Source: Oscillospiraceae bacterium
Lineage (GTDB): Bacteria; Bacillota; Clostridia; Oscillospirales; Oscillospiraceae
NCBI GenBank assembly: GCA_015067435.1
Contig: SVMM01000009.1
Location: forward strand, 81,417 to 145,416
Direction: 5' to 3'
Length of the DNA stretch: 64,000 nt
Below the pieces are notes generated by a model, which saw only the letters and a program-made list of their open reading frames with translations, did not search any database and was not told where the DNA came from. Positions 34,635-42,950 of the stretch are shown piece by piece; the stretch's first letter is position 1; each line of letters opens with the position of its first letter. The position numbers were made by a program, and so were the translations under genes.

Positions 34635-35393
34635 ATGAATTACCAGGACATCAACGCACAGACGATCGACCGCTGGATCGAAGAGGGCTGGGAGTGGGGG
34701 AAGCCCATCAGCCATGAGGCGTATCTGGACGCGAAACAGGGCGTCTGGGACGTGCTGCTGACGCCGACAAAGCCTGTGCCGCACGAGTGGTTCGGGACGA
34801 TCAAGGGCAAAAGCATCCTTGGCCTCGCCAGCGGTGGTGGGCAGCAGATGCCGGTTTTTGCCGCCCTCGGCGCGTCGTGCACGGTGCTGGACTATTCCGA
34901 GGCGCAGATCGCCAGCGAGCGCATGGTCGCGGAGCGGGAGGGCTACGCCATCCGCGCGGTCCGCGGGGATATGACGCAGCCGCTGCCGTTTCCGGACGAG
35001 ACGTTCGACCTGATCTTCCACCCGGTGTCCAACTGTTATGTCCGGGAGGTCAGACCCATCTGGCGGGAGTGCTGGCGCGTGCTGAAGCCAGGCGGACGCC
35101 TGCTCTCCGGCGTCGACCATTACATCAACTACATCGTGGACGAGGATGAGCGGGAGATCATCAACCATCTGCCCTTTGACCCGCTGGCCGACGAAGCGCA
35201 GCGGGAGCAGCTGGAGAAGGCCGACGCGGGGATACAGTTTTCGCACACGCTGGAGGAGCAGATCCGCGGGCAGCTGGAGGCGGGCTTTACGCTGCTCGAC
35301 CTGTATGAGGACACCAACGGGGAGGGGCGTCTGCACGAGCTGAACATCCCGACCTTCCTTGCCCTGTGCGCCGAAAAGCGCGCGGGGAACTGA
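34635..35393 (+). CDS. class I SAM-dependent methyltransferase
   Basis: 252 residues. SAM-binding motif I ILGLASGGGQQMPVFA is followed by a motif II acidic residue (VLDYSEAQI), GDMTQPLPFPDETFDLI and the post-motif WRVLKPGGRLLSG, typical of the Methyltransf_11 group acting on small molecules. The N-terminal 50 residues (IDRWIEEGWEWGKPIS) are characteristic of a Clostridia subfamily without known substrate. Start 34635 is supported by GGGAG about 8 bases upstream. The GTG at 34626 overlaps that site. Confidence 0.87.
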   Translation: MNYQDINAQTIDRWIEEGWEWGKPISHEAYLDAKQGVWDVLLTPTKPVPHEWFGTIKGKSILGLASGGGQQMPVFAALGASCTVLDYSEAQIASERMVAEREGYAIRAVRGDMTQPLPFPDETFDLIFHPVSNCYVREVRPIWRECWRVLKPGGRLLSGVDHYINYIVDEDEREIINHLPFDPLADEAQREQLEKADAGIQFSHTLEEQIRGQLEAGFTLLDLYEDTNGEGRLHELNIPTFLALCAEKRAGN

Positions 35394-35415
35394 AAGACGA
35401 AAGATGCAAAAACGG

Positions 35416-35443
35416 CGCGCCGCGGCATAAAGCCCGCGGCGCG
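35416..35443 (+). terminator. hairpin after the methyltransferase gene
   Basis: 10-bp GC stem (35416-35425 with 35434-35443), 8-base loop, modest T-rich tail (CCTTATTTGT). Confidence 0.6.
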
Positions 35444-35453
35444 TCCTTATTTG

Positions 35454-35477
35454 TATCACTATATTAGTGATATAGTG
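35454..35477. promoter_or_regulatory. orphan GntR/YtrA-like operator
   Basis: Overlapping dyads TATCACT-N5-AGTGATA (35454-35472) and CACTATA-N7-TATAGTG (35457-35477), resembling autoregulatory operators of GntR-family operons in Firmicutes. No gene follows before the hairpin at 35540 and the tmRNA gene. Confidence 0.4.
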
Positions 35478-35539
35478 CAATCATGCAGAGACTAATCATA
35501 TTGGGAAAAGTGGCGCGGCGCAGCCGCGATGACGGAAAA

Positions 35540-35573
35540 GCAAAACCGCCCTCGCGGGCGGCTTTGCCTTTTT
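35540..35573. terminator. terminator on the 3' side of the tmRNA gene
   Basis: Stem GCAAA-CCGCCC / GGGCGG-TTTGC (35540-35551 with 35556-35567) with a plus-strand T run (35569-35573) and an A-rich opposite flank. It lies immediately beyond the tmRNA CCA end and could serve both strands. Confidence 0.7.
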
Positions 35574-35574
35574 G

Positions 35575-35924
35575 TGGTGGAGGCGGTGGGAGTTGAACCC
35601 ACGTCCGAAAGCGCTTTAACAGGACTTTCTCCGGGCGCAGTCAAGTTTTAAGGATTCCCCCCACGCAAGGGCACTTGACAGACCTTGCGCTTCGGTAGAG
35701 TCATGATGCGTGGGCGAGTCAACTCTTTCCCGCCTCACGGACGCCGCTAAATGACGCCTTCCCCGAGCCGCGGCCCTCTCAGTTCAGACGGCTGCCGCAA
35801 TCAGGCGGCAGCAAGAACAGTATCGTTGTTGTTCTTTAATTTATAAGGTGCCCGTTTTATGGCGGTCAGGCGCCGCCGCCCGCTTATCCTGCCTCCACAC
35901 CCCCGTCGAAACCGGTACGCCCCC
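35575..35924 (-). ncRNA. ssrA: transfer-messenger RNA (tmRNA)
   Basis: 350 nt. It rescues stalled ribosomes with SmpB. The 5' end GGGGGCG pairs with CGCCTCC before the encoded CCA (acceptor stem with one G-U). The 5' tRNA-like segment TTTCGACGGGGGTGTGG and the 3' T-arm GGGTTCAACTCCC are canonical. The tag frame ends NNNDTVLAAA followed by TGA. The resume codon is not certain. The upstream hairpin at 35931-35947 separates it from the cyclophilin stop and could mark processing from a common transcript. The smpB gene lies two genes upstream. Confidence 0.95.
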
Positions 35925-35930
35925 ATGTGA

Positions 35931-35947
35931 GCGGCGCGAAGCGCCGC
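35931..35947 (-). other. hairpin between the cyclophilin gene and tmRNA
   Basis: GCGGCGC-N3-GCGCCGC, 7-bp perfect stem, no T tract, 6 bases before the mature tmRNA 5' end. It may be an RNase processing signal or weak attenuator. Confidence 0.5.
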
Positions 35948-35970
35948 GAACGGTGTGAATACAGCTGAAA

Positions 35971-36501
35971 TTATCGCTCCGGCAGCTTCTCCGGCTCCGG
36001 ATAGTCCTCGCCGAGCGTGTCGACGCGGATAGACTTGATGGTCTGCGGCTTTTTCGGCTTGTCGGTGAACATGTCTCGGTTGACGCGGCTGATCTCCACG
36101 GCCTTCTCCGCGTTCTCCGTGATCTTGCCGAAGGCGGCGTACTGGTTGTCCAGATGCGGCGCGTCGGCGACCATGATGAAGAACTGGCTGCCCGCGCTGT
36201 CGGGGATCATCGTGCGCGCCATGGACAGCACGCCCAGCGTGTGCTTGAGCTCGTTCTTGAAGCCGTTGGCGGTGAACTCGCCCTTGATCGAGTAGCCGGG
36301 GCCGCCCGTGCCGGTGCCGTTCGGGCAGCCGCCCTGGATCATGAAGCCGGGGATCACGCGGTGGAAGATCAGCCCGTCGTAGTAGCCGGCGTTTGCCAGC
36401 GCGATGAAGTTGTTGACGGTGTTGGGCGCGATCTCGGGGTAAAGCTCGCCCGTCATCACGCCGCCGTCCTCCATCTCAATGGTCACAAGGGGATTGCTCA
36501 T
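35971..36501 (-). CDS. cyclophilin-type peptidyl-prolyl cis-trans isomerase
   Basis: 176 residues, one cyclophilin domain. It speeds up proline isomerisation during protein folding in the cytoplasm. Seen: APNTVNNFIALANAGYYDG, FHRVIPGFMIQGG with the catalytic Arg, SMARTMIPDSAGSQFFIM and LDNQYAAFGKI. There is no signal peptide. AAAGGAG precedes the start. It sits between smpB and ssrA on the same strand, probably in one transcription unit with smpB. Confidence 0.95.
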   Translation of the reverse strand: MSNPLVTIEMEDGGVMTGELYPEIAPNTVNNFIALANAGYYDGLIFHRVIPGFMIQGGCPNGTGTGGPGYSIKGEFTANGFKNELKHTLGVLSMARTMIPDSAGSQFFIMVADAPHLDNQYAAFGKITENAEKAVEISRVNRDMFTDKPKKPQTIKSIRVDTLGEDYPEPEKLPER

Positions 36502-36556
36502 AGTAGTATTCTCCTTTGATTATCCAATATGTTATCTTGCTTTTGCCGCCCGCGCC

Positions 36557-37021
36557 TTATCCGCGCGAGCGCATGGCGCGGTCGATCTCGCGCTTGGCAT
36601 CGCGTTTGGCGGCGGCCTCGCGCTTGTCGTAGTTCTTCTTGCCCTTGCAGACGCCCAGCTCGACCTTGACGCGCGCGTCCTTGAGGTAGACGCTCAGCGG
36701 GACGAGGGCGTAGCCGTCCTGCGCGGCGAGGGCGGCGAGCTTGAAGATCTCGCGCTTATGCAGCAGCAGGCGCTTGGGGCGGTCGGGGTCGTGGTTGAAG
36801 ATGTTGCCCTTGTCATAGGGCGAGATGTGCATACTATGGACGTACGCCTCGCCGTTTTTGGCGATGACGTAGCTGTCCTTGAGGTTGAGCGTGCCCGCGC
36901 GCACGGATTTGACTTCCGTGCCCTTAAGCTCGATGCCCGCCTCGACCTTGTCCTCGACAAAATAGTCATGGTACGCCTTGCGGTTGTTCGCCATGACCTT
37001 TATGCCCTTTTTCTCCGCCAT
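36557..37021 (-). CDS. smpB: SsrA-binding protein
   Basis: 154 residues. OB-fold partner of tmRNA in trans-translation. Seen: NNRKAYHDYFVEDKVEAGI, LKGTEVKSVRAG, HISPYDKGN, the RPKRLLLHKREI segment and a basic C-terminal tail (KGKKNYDKREAAAKRDAKRE) that enters the decoding channel. Start 37021 is set by GGGAGGTG about 6 bases upstream. An upstream ATG at 37072 in the same frame lacks a site and lies near the promoter. The linkage with ssrA is functional. Confidence 0.95.
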   Translation of the reverse strand: MAEKKGIKVMANNRKAYHDYFVEDKVEAGIELKGTEVKSVRAGTLNLKDSYVIAKNGEAYVHSMHISPYDKGNIFNHDPDRPKRLLLHKREIFKLAALAAQDGYALVPLSVYLKDARVKVELGVCKGKKNYDKREAAAKRDAKREIDRAMRSRG

Positions 37022-37078
37022 GGCGTTCACCTCCCCGCGGACAGCGGCGCTCGGCGCCTCCGCCGCTGGCAAATATAT

Positions 37079-37107
37079 ACTATATCATACTTTCCGCCCG
37101 CGCACAA
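37079..37107 (-). promoter_or_regulatory. smpB promoter
   Basis: Reading the minus strand: TTGTGC (37107-37102), 17-base spacer, TATAGT (37084-37079), about 58 bases before the smpB start. Confidence 0.6.
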
Positions 37108-37248
37108 GTGCCGATTGTGATTGTCACCAAAATGTAACATGGAAGTCCCGCCTTCATTGTACCCATGCGGAGCAAGTTTCAGTAGAAATTTCGTGCCGCG
37201 TGTGCTATGATACCCTTGAAACTATGTGTTCATCAGGAGGATGCACCC

Positions 37249-38283
37249 GTGGCAAAGAAACCGGTATCCCGCAGTGTATTGTTTTATAAACGTATGATCG
37301 CCGCAACGCTGGCGCTGATCATCGTGACGCTGGCGGTCGTCGCCATCTGCTGCGCGCTGGAGCTGCGCGACGCGCGAGGGGAGCTTCAGGAATTGCAGGA
37401 CAAGCTGCTGGAGCTCCAGCTTCAGGCGGCGGAGGCGGAGGCGGAGCGGCTGCAAAACGTCATCCCGCCCGAGCAGCCCAAGCCCGTGGGCGAGGCTTCG
37501 GCGGCGGACATCATCGCCGAAAACACGCTGGTCGCCCACGCGATGGGCGCGGCGGGCGACGTGGTGGGCCTGAACTGTCTGGAGGGCTTCGTCGAACGTT
37601 ATGAGGCGGGCATTCGCGTGTTCGAGGCGGATCTCCGCATGACGTCGGACGGCTACGTCGTGCTGCGCCACGACTGGGTCGGCGGCTTGCAGGAGGGCGC
37701 GAACCCCACGAACATCCCCACGCGGGAGGAGTTCCTGTCCATGCGCATCCTCGACAAGTACACGCCGCTGTCGTTCCGCGATCTGCTGCTGCTGATGGTG
37801 CAGTACCCCGATGTGTGCATCATCACGGACACAAAGCTGCTGGACACCGAGGCGGTGACGCTGCAATTCCAGTCCATGGTGGACGAAGCGCACTCGCTGG
37901 GGCTGAGCTACCTCTTCGACCGCATGATCGTGCAGGTCTATTCCCCCGAGCACTATGCCGTCGTCGACGGCGTGTACCACTTTCCACATTATATCTATAC
38001 GCTCTATCAGGACTACTTCGGCAGGACGGAGGATTCGTTCCGCAACAAGGTCGTGTTCTGCGAGGAGAACGGCATCCTCGGCCTGACGCTCAACGCCGAG
38101 GTTTGGGATCCCGCCTACGCGCCCATCGCGGACTGGCACGGCGTCCGCGTCTGCGTGCACGAGATCGACGACGTGGACGAGGCGAAGGAGCTGCTGCGCA
38201 CCGGCGTGCGCGCCATCTACACGAACACGCTTGTCCCCGCGGACATGGAAACGGACGCGGACACGGCGGCGGAGAACGATTAA
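37249..38283 (+). CDS. membrane-anchored GDPD/PLC-like phosphodiesterase
   Basis: 344 residues. One N-terminal membrane helix (MIAATLALIIVTLAVVAICC), a coiled-coil stretch (ELQELQDKLLELQLQAAEAE), then a TIM-barrel domain related to glycerophosphodiester phosphodiesterases: VAHAMGAAGD, N-C-L-E-G-F, VFEADLRMTSDGYVVLRHDW and ITDTK. The first His of the classical H-R-G is followed by AMG, as in a divergent subgroup, so the substrate is uncertain. The active domain faces outside if the helix is an uncleaved anchor. A GTG start at 37249 has AGGAGG 8 bases upstream. Confidence 0.8.
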   Translation: MAKKPVSRSVLFYKRMIAATLALIIVTLAVVAICCALELRDARGELQELQDKLLELQLQAAEAEAERLQNVIPPEQPKPVGEASAADIIAENTLVAHAMGAAGDVVGLNCLEGFVERYEAGIRVFEADLRMTSDGYVVLRHDWVGGLQEGANPTNIPTREEFLSMRILDKYTPLSFRDLLLLMVQYPDVCIITDTKLLDTEAVTLQFQSMVDEAHSLGLSYLFDRMIVQVYSPEHYAVVDGVYHFPHYIYTLYQDYFGRTEDSFRNKVVFCEENGILGLTLNAEVWDPAYAPIADWHGVRVCVHEIDDVDEAKELLRTGVRAIYTNTLVPADMETDADTAAEND

Positions 38284-38311
38284 CAAACGACGGCAAGGGA
38301 GGTCGATCGAC

Positions 38312-38854
38312 ATGGATATGACGGAGAAAAAGCTTTCCTCAAAGCTGATCTATGACGGCAAAATCCTGCGGCTGCACGTCGACACGGTGGAGCTGCCCAA
38401 CGGGAAGCAGTCGATCCGCGAGGTGGCGGATCATCCCGGCGGCGTCGCCATCGTCGCGCTCGACCGCGACGGCTGCGTGCTGACCGTGAAGCAGTACCGC
38501 TATGTCTTTTCCCGCGTGGTGGAGGAGATCCCCGCGGGCAAGCTGGAGCCGGGCGAGGACCCGCGCGAGGCGGCGCTGCGCGAGCTGAAAGAGGAGACCG
38601 GCGCCGTGCCGGAGCGCTTCACGGAGCTCGGCGCGCTGATCGTCTCTCCCGGCGCCTACGGCGAGGTGCTGCACCTCTATCTTGCCGAGGGGCTGGACGT
38701 CGGCGCGCAGTCTCCGGACGAGGACGAGTTCCTCGACGTGTACCGCACGCCCTTTGACGAGATGGTGCGCCGCGTGACGGACGGCGAGCTCACGGACGCG
38801 AAGACCGTCGCCGGTATTTTGAAGGTCTACGCCCTGCGGCAGCGCGGGCAGTAA
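38312..38854 (+). CDS. NUDIX hydrolase, ADP-ribose pyrophosphatase type
   Basis: 180 residues. Nudix box G-x5-E-x7-REUxEExGU is seen in GKLEPGEDPREAALRELKEE and continues TGAVP. The N-terminal LRLHVDTVELPNGK and VKQYRYVF segments match the ADP-ribose pyrophosphatase subfamily (cytoplasmic housecleaning). Start 38312 follows GGGAGGT by 8 bases. The longer frame would overlap the GDPD gene. It is followed 16 bases later by the response-regulator gene. Confidence 0.9.
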   Translation: MDMTEKKLSSKLIYDGKILRLHVDTVELPNGKQSIREVADHPGGVAIVALDRDGCVLTVKQYRYVFSRVVEEIPAGKLEPGEDPREAALRELKEETGAVPERFTELGALIVSPGAYGEVLHLYLAEGLDVGAQSPDEDEFLDVYRTPFDEMVRRVTDGELTDAKTVAGILKVYALRQRGQ

Positions 38855-38870
38855 TGCAAGGGAGGCGCTC

Positions 38871-39578
38871 ATGGAGCAGAAAAAGCGCGTCCTCATCGTG
38901 GAGGACGAGAAGAACATCGTCGACATCATCCGCTTTAACCTCGACCGCGAGGGCTATGAGGTCTTCGAGGCGTACGACGGCGAGGCGGGGCTTGCGCTCG
39001 CGCGCGACAAGCGCCCCGACCTCATCCTGCTGGACGTCATGCTGCCGAAGATGATCGGCTTCGACGTCTGCCGCGCGCTGCGCGGCGAGGGCGACAACGT
39101 GCCCGTCATCATCCTCACCGCCCGCGAGGAGGAGGAGGACAAGGTGCTCGGTCTGGAGATCGGCGCGGACGACTATATCACCAAGCCCTTTTCCATGCGC
39201 GAGCTGATCGCGCGCGTGCGGGCGAACATCCGCCGCACGGCGATGGCGGCCTCCGCCGCGCCCGCCGACGAGGGCATGAGCGCGGGCGGCGGCCTGACGA
39301 TCAACACGGAGAGTTTGCAGGTATTCAAGCACGGCGCGCCCGTCGACCTGACGCAGCGCGAATATGAGCTGCTCACCTTCCTCGCCAGCCACCCCGACAA
39401 GGTCTTTTCCCGTGTCAACCTGATGGAGCAGGTGTGGAACTACGGCTACGTCGGCGACGACGCACGCACCGTGGACGTGACGGTGCGCCGCCTGCGCGAG
39501 AAGATTGAGGACGACCCCGCGAATCCGACGTATATCATCACGCGCAGAGGCGTGGGATATTATTATTCGGCACACTGA
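38871..39578 (+). CDS. walR: OmpR/PhoB-family response regulator, WalR-like
   Basis: 235 residues. Receiver domain with D12, phospho-acceptor D55 (LILLDVML) and K of ITKPFSM. The C-terminal winged helix ends with DVTVRRLREKIEDDPANPTY-IITRRGVGYY, very close to WalR, the essential cell-wall regulator of Firmicutes. Its partner kinase, two YycH/YycI-like genes, YycJ and RlmH lie downstream in conserved order. A 250-base gap with a long hairpin separates it from the kinase gene, which is unusual for wal operons. GGAGGCGC precedes the start. Confidence 0.88.
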   Translation: MEQKKRVLIVEDEKNIVDIIRFNLDREGYEVFEAYDGEAGLALARDKRPDLILLDVMLPKMIGFDVCRALRGEGDNVPVIILTAREEEEDKVLGLEIGADDYITKPFSMRELIARVRANIRRTAMAASAAPADEGMSAGGGLTINTESLQVFKHGAPVDLTQREYELLTFLASHPDKVFSRVNLMEQVWNYGYVGDDARTVDVTVRRLREKIEDDPANPTYIITRRGVGYYYSAH

Positions 39579-39586
39579 AGAGTCCT

Positions 39587-39637
39587 TCCGACACCGCCTT
39601 TTCTCTTTTTCTTGAAAAGAGAAAACGCGGTTTCGGA
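39587..39637. repeat. long intergenic hairpin between walR and walK
   Basis: Arms 39587-39609 and 39615-39637 match at 21 of 23 positions around a 5-base loop. There is no T tract. The AAAAGAGAAAA core recurs a third time at 39645-39655. It could be a strong RNA structure, an attenuator or a small repeat element. Confidence 0.75.
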
Positions 39638-39828
39638 CTTCCCCAAAAGAGAAAATCGCTTATGCATGCCGCATCGGTGAACCGCTCTTTCCGGCGCGTC
39701 CGCGTCGATACGTTCTGCGCCGCGTTTCGCTTGCGCTACGGTTTCGCGCGCGGCGGCATACCCCGCATGAGGGGCGCCTGCATTGGGCGGTTTGTTCGGT
39801 TTCATTATCTCGGAAAGGAGGCGCTCGC

Positions 39829-41604
39829 GTGTTTCGGTCGCTGCATATGAAGCTCGTTATGATCCTCGTGCTGCTCATCACCTCGCTGATGACGGTCGTG
39901 GGCGCGTTTCTGATGACCAGCGTCACCAACTTCTACATCAGCGATTTCTACTCGCAGATGCAGCAGGCCTTCGCCGACGTCTCCTTCGTCTCCGCCCTGC
40001 AAACCGAGGCGGCGCAGGAGGATGGCGCGCAGCGCGTGCAGGCGCTGCTGGAGATCTACTCCGGCACGCTCGGCATCGACTCGCGCAGCCGCAACTACTA
40101 CATCCTCGACGGCGACACGGGCGCATTCCTTCGCGGCAGCGACGAATCGGGCGGCAATTCGCTGGAGCAGACCGCGAATCTGCTCGCCGCGCGCAACGGT
40201 TCGGTCGGCTATGACAGCGACATCGCCGCGAACTACATGGACGTCGCGGTGCCCATCACCGGCGGCGACAACCATTTCATCATCTACATCCGCGACAACC
40301 GCGCCGCGGTGTCCAGCCTCAACAGCGAGCTGCTGCTTATCATTTTGCAGGCGCTGCTGCTGGGGCTTCTGGTGTCGGTTTTGCTCAGCTTCCTGCTTGC
40401 CAAGACGATGATCGACCCGATCGAGAAGCTGACCGAGGGCGCCGAGCGCATCGCGGGCGGCAACTTCGACGAGGTGCTGGAGGTCGACTCCACCGACGAG
40501 ATCGGCGTTTTGACCACCACATTCAACGACATGGCGAGCGTCCTGCACCACACGCTCGACGCCGTGGAGAACGAGCGCAGCAAGCTCGACGCGCTGTTCC
40601 TGCACATGACGGACGGCGTGGTCGCCTACGACGGCGACGGGAAGCTGATCCACTGCAACCCCGCGGCGGTGGCGCTGCTCGACCGCGCGCCGGAGGACTG
40701 CGACTACGGCGAGCTGTTTGAGCCGATCTGTCCGTTCTCGCGCGTGATGAGCATGCGCCGCGGCGACTACGTCGAGGCGGAGCTTGCCGTCGGCGAACGC
40801 TCGGTCGAGCTGTACTTCGCCGCCTTCGCCGACGAGGAGGCGGGCGGCGTGCTGATCGTGCTCCACGACGTCACCGAGCACCGCAAGACCGAGGATCGGC
40901 GGCGCGAATTCGTCGCCAACGTCTCCCACGAGCTGCGCACGCCCCTGACCAATATCCGCTCCTACGCCGAGACCATCCGCGACGCGGACGGCGACATCCC
41001 GCGGGAGACGGAGAACAACTTCCTCGACATCGTCATCAACGAGGCGGACCGCATGACGCATATCGTGCAGGATCTGCTGACGCTCTCGCGCCTCGACTCC
41101 GGGCGCTCGGAGATGGTCATGGCGCGTTTTGCCTTCGGCGACGCCATCGACGCCGTGCTGCGCTCCATCGCGCTGGAGGCGCAGCGGCACGGACACGTGC
41201 TCATGCACAGCTATCCCCCGCATCTGCCCCTCATCATGGGCGACCGCGGGCGCATCGAGCAGGTCATGCTCAACATCCTTAGCAACGCCGTGAAATACAC
41301 GCCGGACGGCGGGCACATCTTCGTCACCGCCGGCGACGCGGGGGAGAAGGTCTGGATGGAGGTCGCCGACGACGGCATCGGCATCCCCGAAAAGGACCGC
41401 GAGCGCATTTTCGAGCGCTTCTACCGCGTCGATAAGGCGCGCTCCCGCGAGTCCGGCGGCACGGGTCTCGGCCTCTCCATCGCCACAGAGATCGTCCAGC
41501 GCCACCACGGCTCGCTGACGCTCGTGGACCGCGACGGCCCCGGCACGACCATCCGGCTGGAGCTGCCCGTCTCGCAGGCGGAGGGACAGGAGGCGCTGCA
41601 ATGA
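39829..41604 (+). CDS. walK: membrane sensor histidine kinase, WalK-like
   Basis: 591 residues. Helix 1 (about 8-30), extracytoplasmic sensor (about 31-160), helix 2 (about 163-188), HAMP (about 190-240), PAS (about 250-345), HisKA with H367 in NVSHELRTPLTNIRSYAET, and HATPase_c (NILSNAVKYTPDGGH, ADDGIGIP, ERFYRVDKARS, GGTGLGLSIA). The architecture equals that of WalK/YycG. A GTG start at 39829 has AAAGGAGG 7 bases upstream. The stop overlaps the next start as ATGA, typical of the walK-walH coupling. Confidence 0.9.
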   Translation: MFRSLHMKLVMILVLLITSLMTVVGAFLMTSVTNFYISDFYSQMQQAFADVSFVSALQTEAAQEDGAQRVQALLEIYSGTLGIDSRSRNYYILDGDTGAFLRGSDESGGNSLEQTANLLAARNGSVGYDSDIAANYMDVAVPITGGDNHFIIYIRDNRAAVSSLNSELLLIILQALLLGLLVSVLLSFLLAKTMIDPIEKLTEGAERIAGGNFDEVLEVDSTDEIGVLTTTFNDMASVLHHTLDAVENERSKLDALFLHMTDGVVAYDGDGKLIHCNPAAVALLDRAPEDCDYGELFEPICPFSRVMSMRRGDYVEAELAVGERSVELYFAAFADEEAGGVLIVLHDVTEHRKTEDRRREFVANVSHELRTPLTNIRSYAETIRDADGDIPRETENNFLDIVINEADRMTHIVQDLLTLSRLDSGRSEMVMARFAFGDAIDAVLRSIALEAQRHGHVLMHSYPPHLPLIMGDRGRIEQVMLNILSNAVKYTPDGGHIFVTAGDAGEKVWMEVADDGIGIPEKDRERIFERFYRVDKARSRESGGTGLGLSIATEIVQRHHGSLTLVDRDGPGTTIRLELPVSQAEGQEALQ

Positions 41605-42911
41605 GCGCCTTTGCCAACAAGCGCGAGGCGCGGATCAACCGTTTGCAGAACCTCGCCATCCTTCTGCTCACGCTCTCGGCGGCGTTTCTCTTCGCCTGCC
41701 TGCCGCTGTTCGGCACGCTGTCCGACCAGAGCCTGCTGGAGCTTGCGCGGGAGCAGGCGCGCCGGGAGAACGCCCCGGTGCAGACCGGCGTCTCCAACGC
41801 CGCCCAGCTTGCCCTCCCGGTGCGCATGGTCTACACCAACGACTTTGCCCGCCTCGGCGCGGACGCCGAGACGACGCTCAGCGCCGAATTTGAGCGCGCG
41901 GGCACCTATCTCAGCGAGGCGATCGGCTCGGCGGGGGACGCCGCGTGGATCAGCGAGACGGTCTTCCTCTCCGCCCTGCGCGGCGAGGGGCTGTTCTTCG
42001 ACTTCACCGCCCCGCTGCCCGCGCCGCTGCTCTCCGGCCTGCTCGGCGTGGAGATGCCGATGCACGCGCCGGAGTATGTGCGCCGGATGCTGCTCTGTCC
42101 CGCGGGTGCGGCGAGCGCGCTTTTTTATATGGAGGATGGCGGGGGCGTCTGCTATCGCTGCGACACCGCGGTCAGCAGCTCCGCGCTCGCCGATTTTCTC
42201 GCGTCCCAGAGCGGCCGCAGCGCCGATTTCGCCTATTTGCTCGGCCCCGCCTACGCGGCGCTCTCCCCCTGCACGATCATCTTCAACGACGCCGCGCCCT
42301 GTCGGGTGCTGAGCGTCACAAACGCCGTCCCGCTCAACGAGGACGCGTTTCTCCGCCGCGCCGGATTCAATTCGCACACGGACAACCGCTTTACGGAGTC
42401 CTCCGGCACGGTCATCGTGCGCGAGGTGTCCAGCACGCTCTACCTCCGACCCGACGGGACCGTGGAGTACCGCGGCGGCGACGCGGCGGCGGATTCCGTC
42501 TACTTTGTCCCCGCCGCCGTGCCCGGCGCGCCGACGCTGTTTGAGGCGGCATCCGCCGCGCAGCGGCTGCTGCTGTCGCTGACGCAGATCTTCCCCGACG
42601 ACGCCGCACTGTGCCTGAGCGGCGCACGCGAGACGGAGGAGGGCTTTGAAATCGCCTTCGACCTCACGGCGGACGGGACGCCGATCCGCTTCGCGGACGG
42701 CGCGCACGCCGCGGTCGTCGAGATCGCGGGGCAGAGCGTGCGCTCGTTCACGCTGCGCGCGCGCAGCTATACGCTGACGGAGGAGACGACGGCGCTGCTG
42801 CCCTTTGCGCTCTCCGCCGCCATCGCCCGCGTCTGGGACGGCGCCGAGCTGCTGACCGCCTATGTGGACGCCGGAGGCGACACGGCGGAGTGCGCGTGGC
42901 TCGCCGAATGA
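41601..42911 (+). CDS. YycH-like regulatory protein of the Wal system
   Basis: 436 residues with one N-terminal membrane helix (LAILLLTLSAAFLFACLPLF) and a large extracytoplasmic domain lacking clear motifs. Assignment as YycH-like comes from position (overlapping walK, before a YycI-like gene) and topology, and is not from strong sequence motifs. In Bacillus, YycH and YycI bind WalK and tune its activity at the membrane. Confidence 0.65.
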   Translation: MSAFANKREARINRLQNLAILLLTLSAAFLFACLPLFGTLSDQSLLELAREQARRENAPVQTGVSNAAQLALPVRMVYTNDFARLGADAETTLSAEFERAGTYLSEAIGSAGDAAWISETVFLSALRGEGLFFDFTAPLPAPLLSGLLGVEMPMHAPEYVRRMLLCPAGAASALFYMEDGGGVCYRCDTAVSSSALADFLASQSGRSADFAYLLGPAYAALSPCTIIFNDAAPCRVLSVTNAVPLNEDAFLRRAGFNSHTDNRFTESSGTVIVREVSSTLYLRPDGTVEYRGGDAAADSVYFVPAAVPGAPTLFEAASAAQRLLLSLTQIFPDDAALCLSGARETEEGFEIAFDLTADGTPIRFADGAHAAVVEIAGQSVRSFTLRARSYTLTEETTALLPFALSAAIARVWDGAELLTAYVDAGGDTAECAWLAE

Positions 42912-42950
42912 CCGCCGCGCAACAGCCTGACCGGAAGGAGTTGACCGCGC

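Noticed and set aside
39662..39850. 62-codon open frame between walR and walK
   Set aside because: No ribosome-binding site, and it overlaps the kinase start. Basic, low-complexity composition. The region is better viewed as a structured intergenic element.
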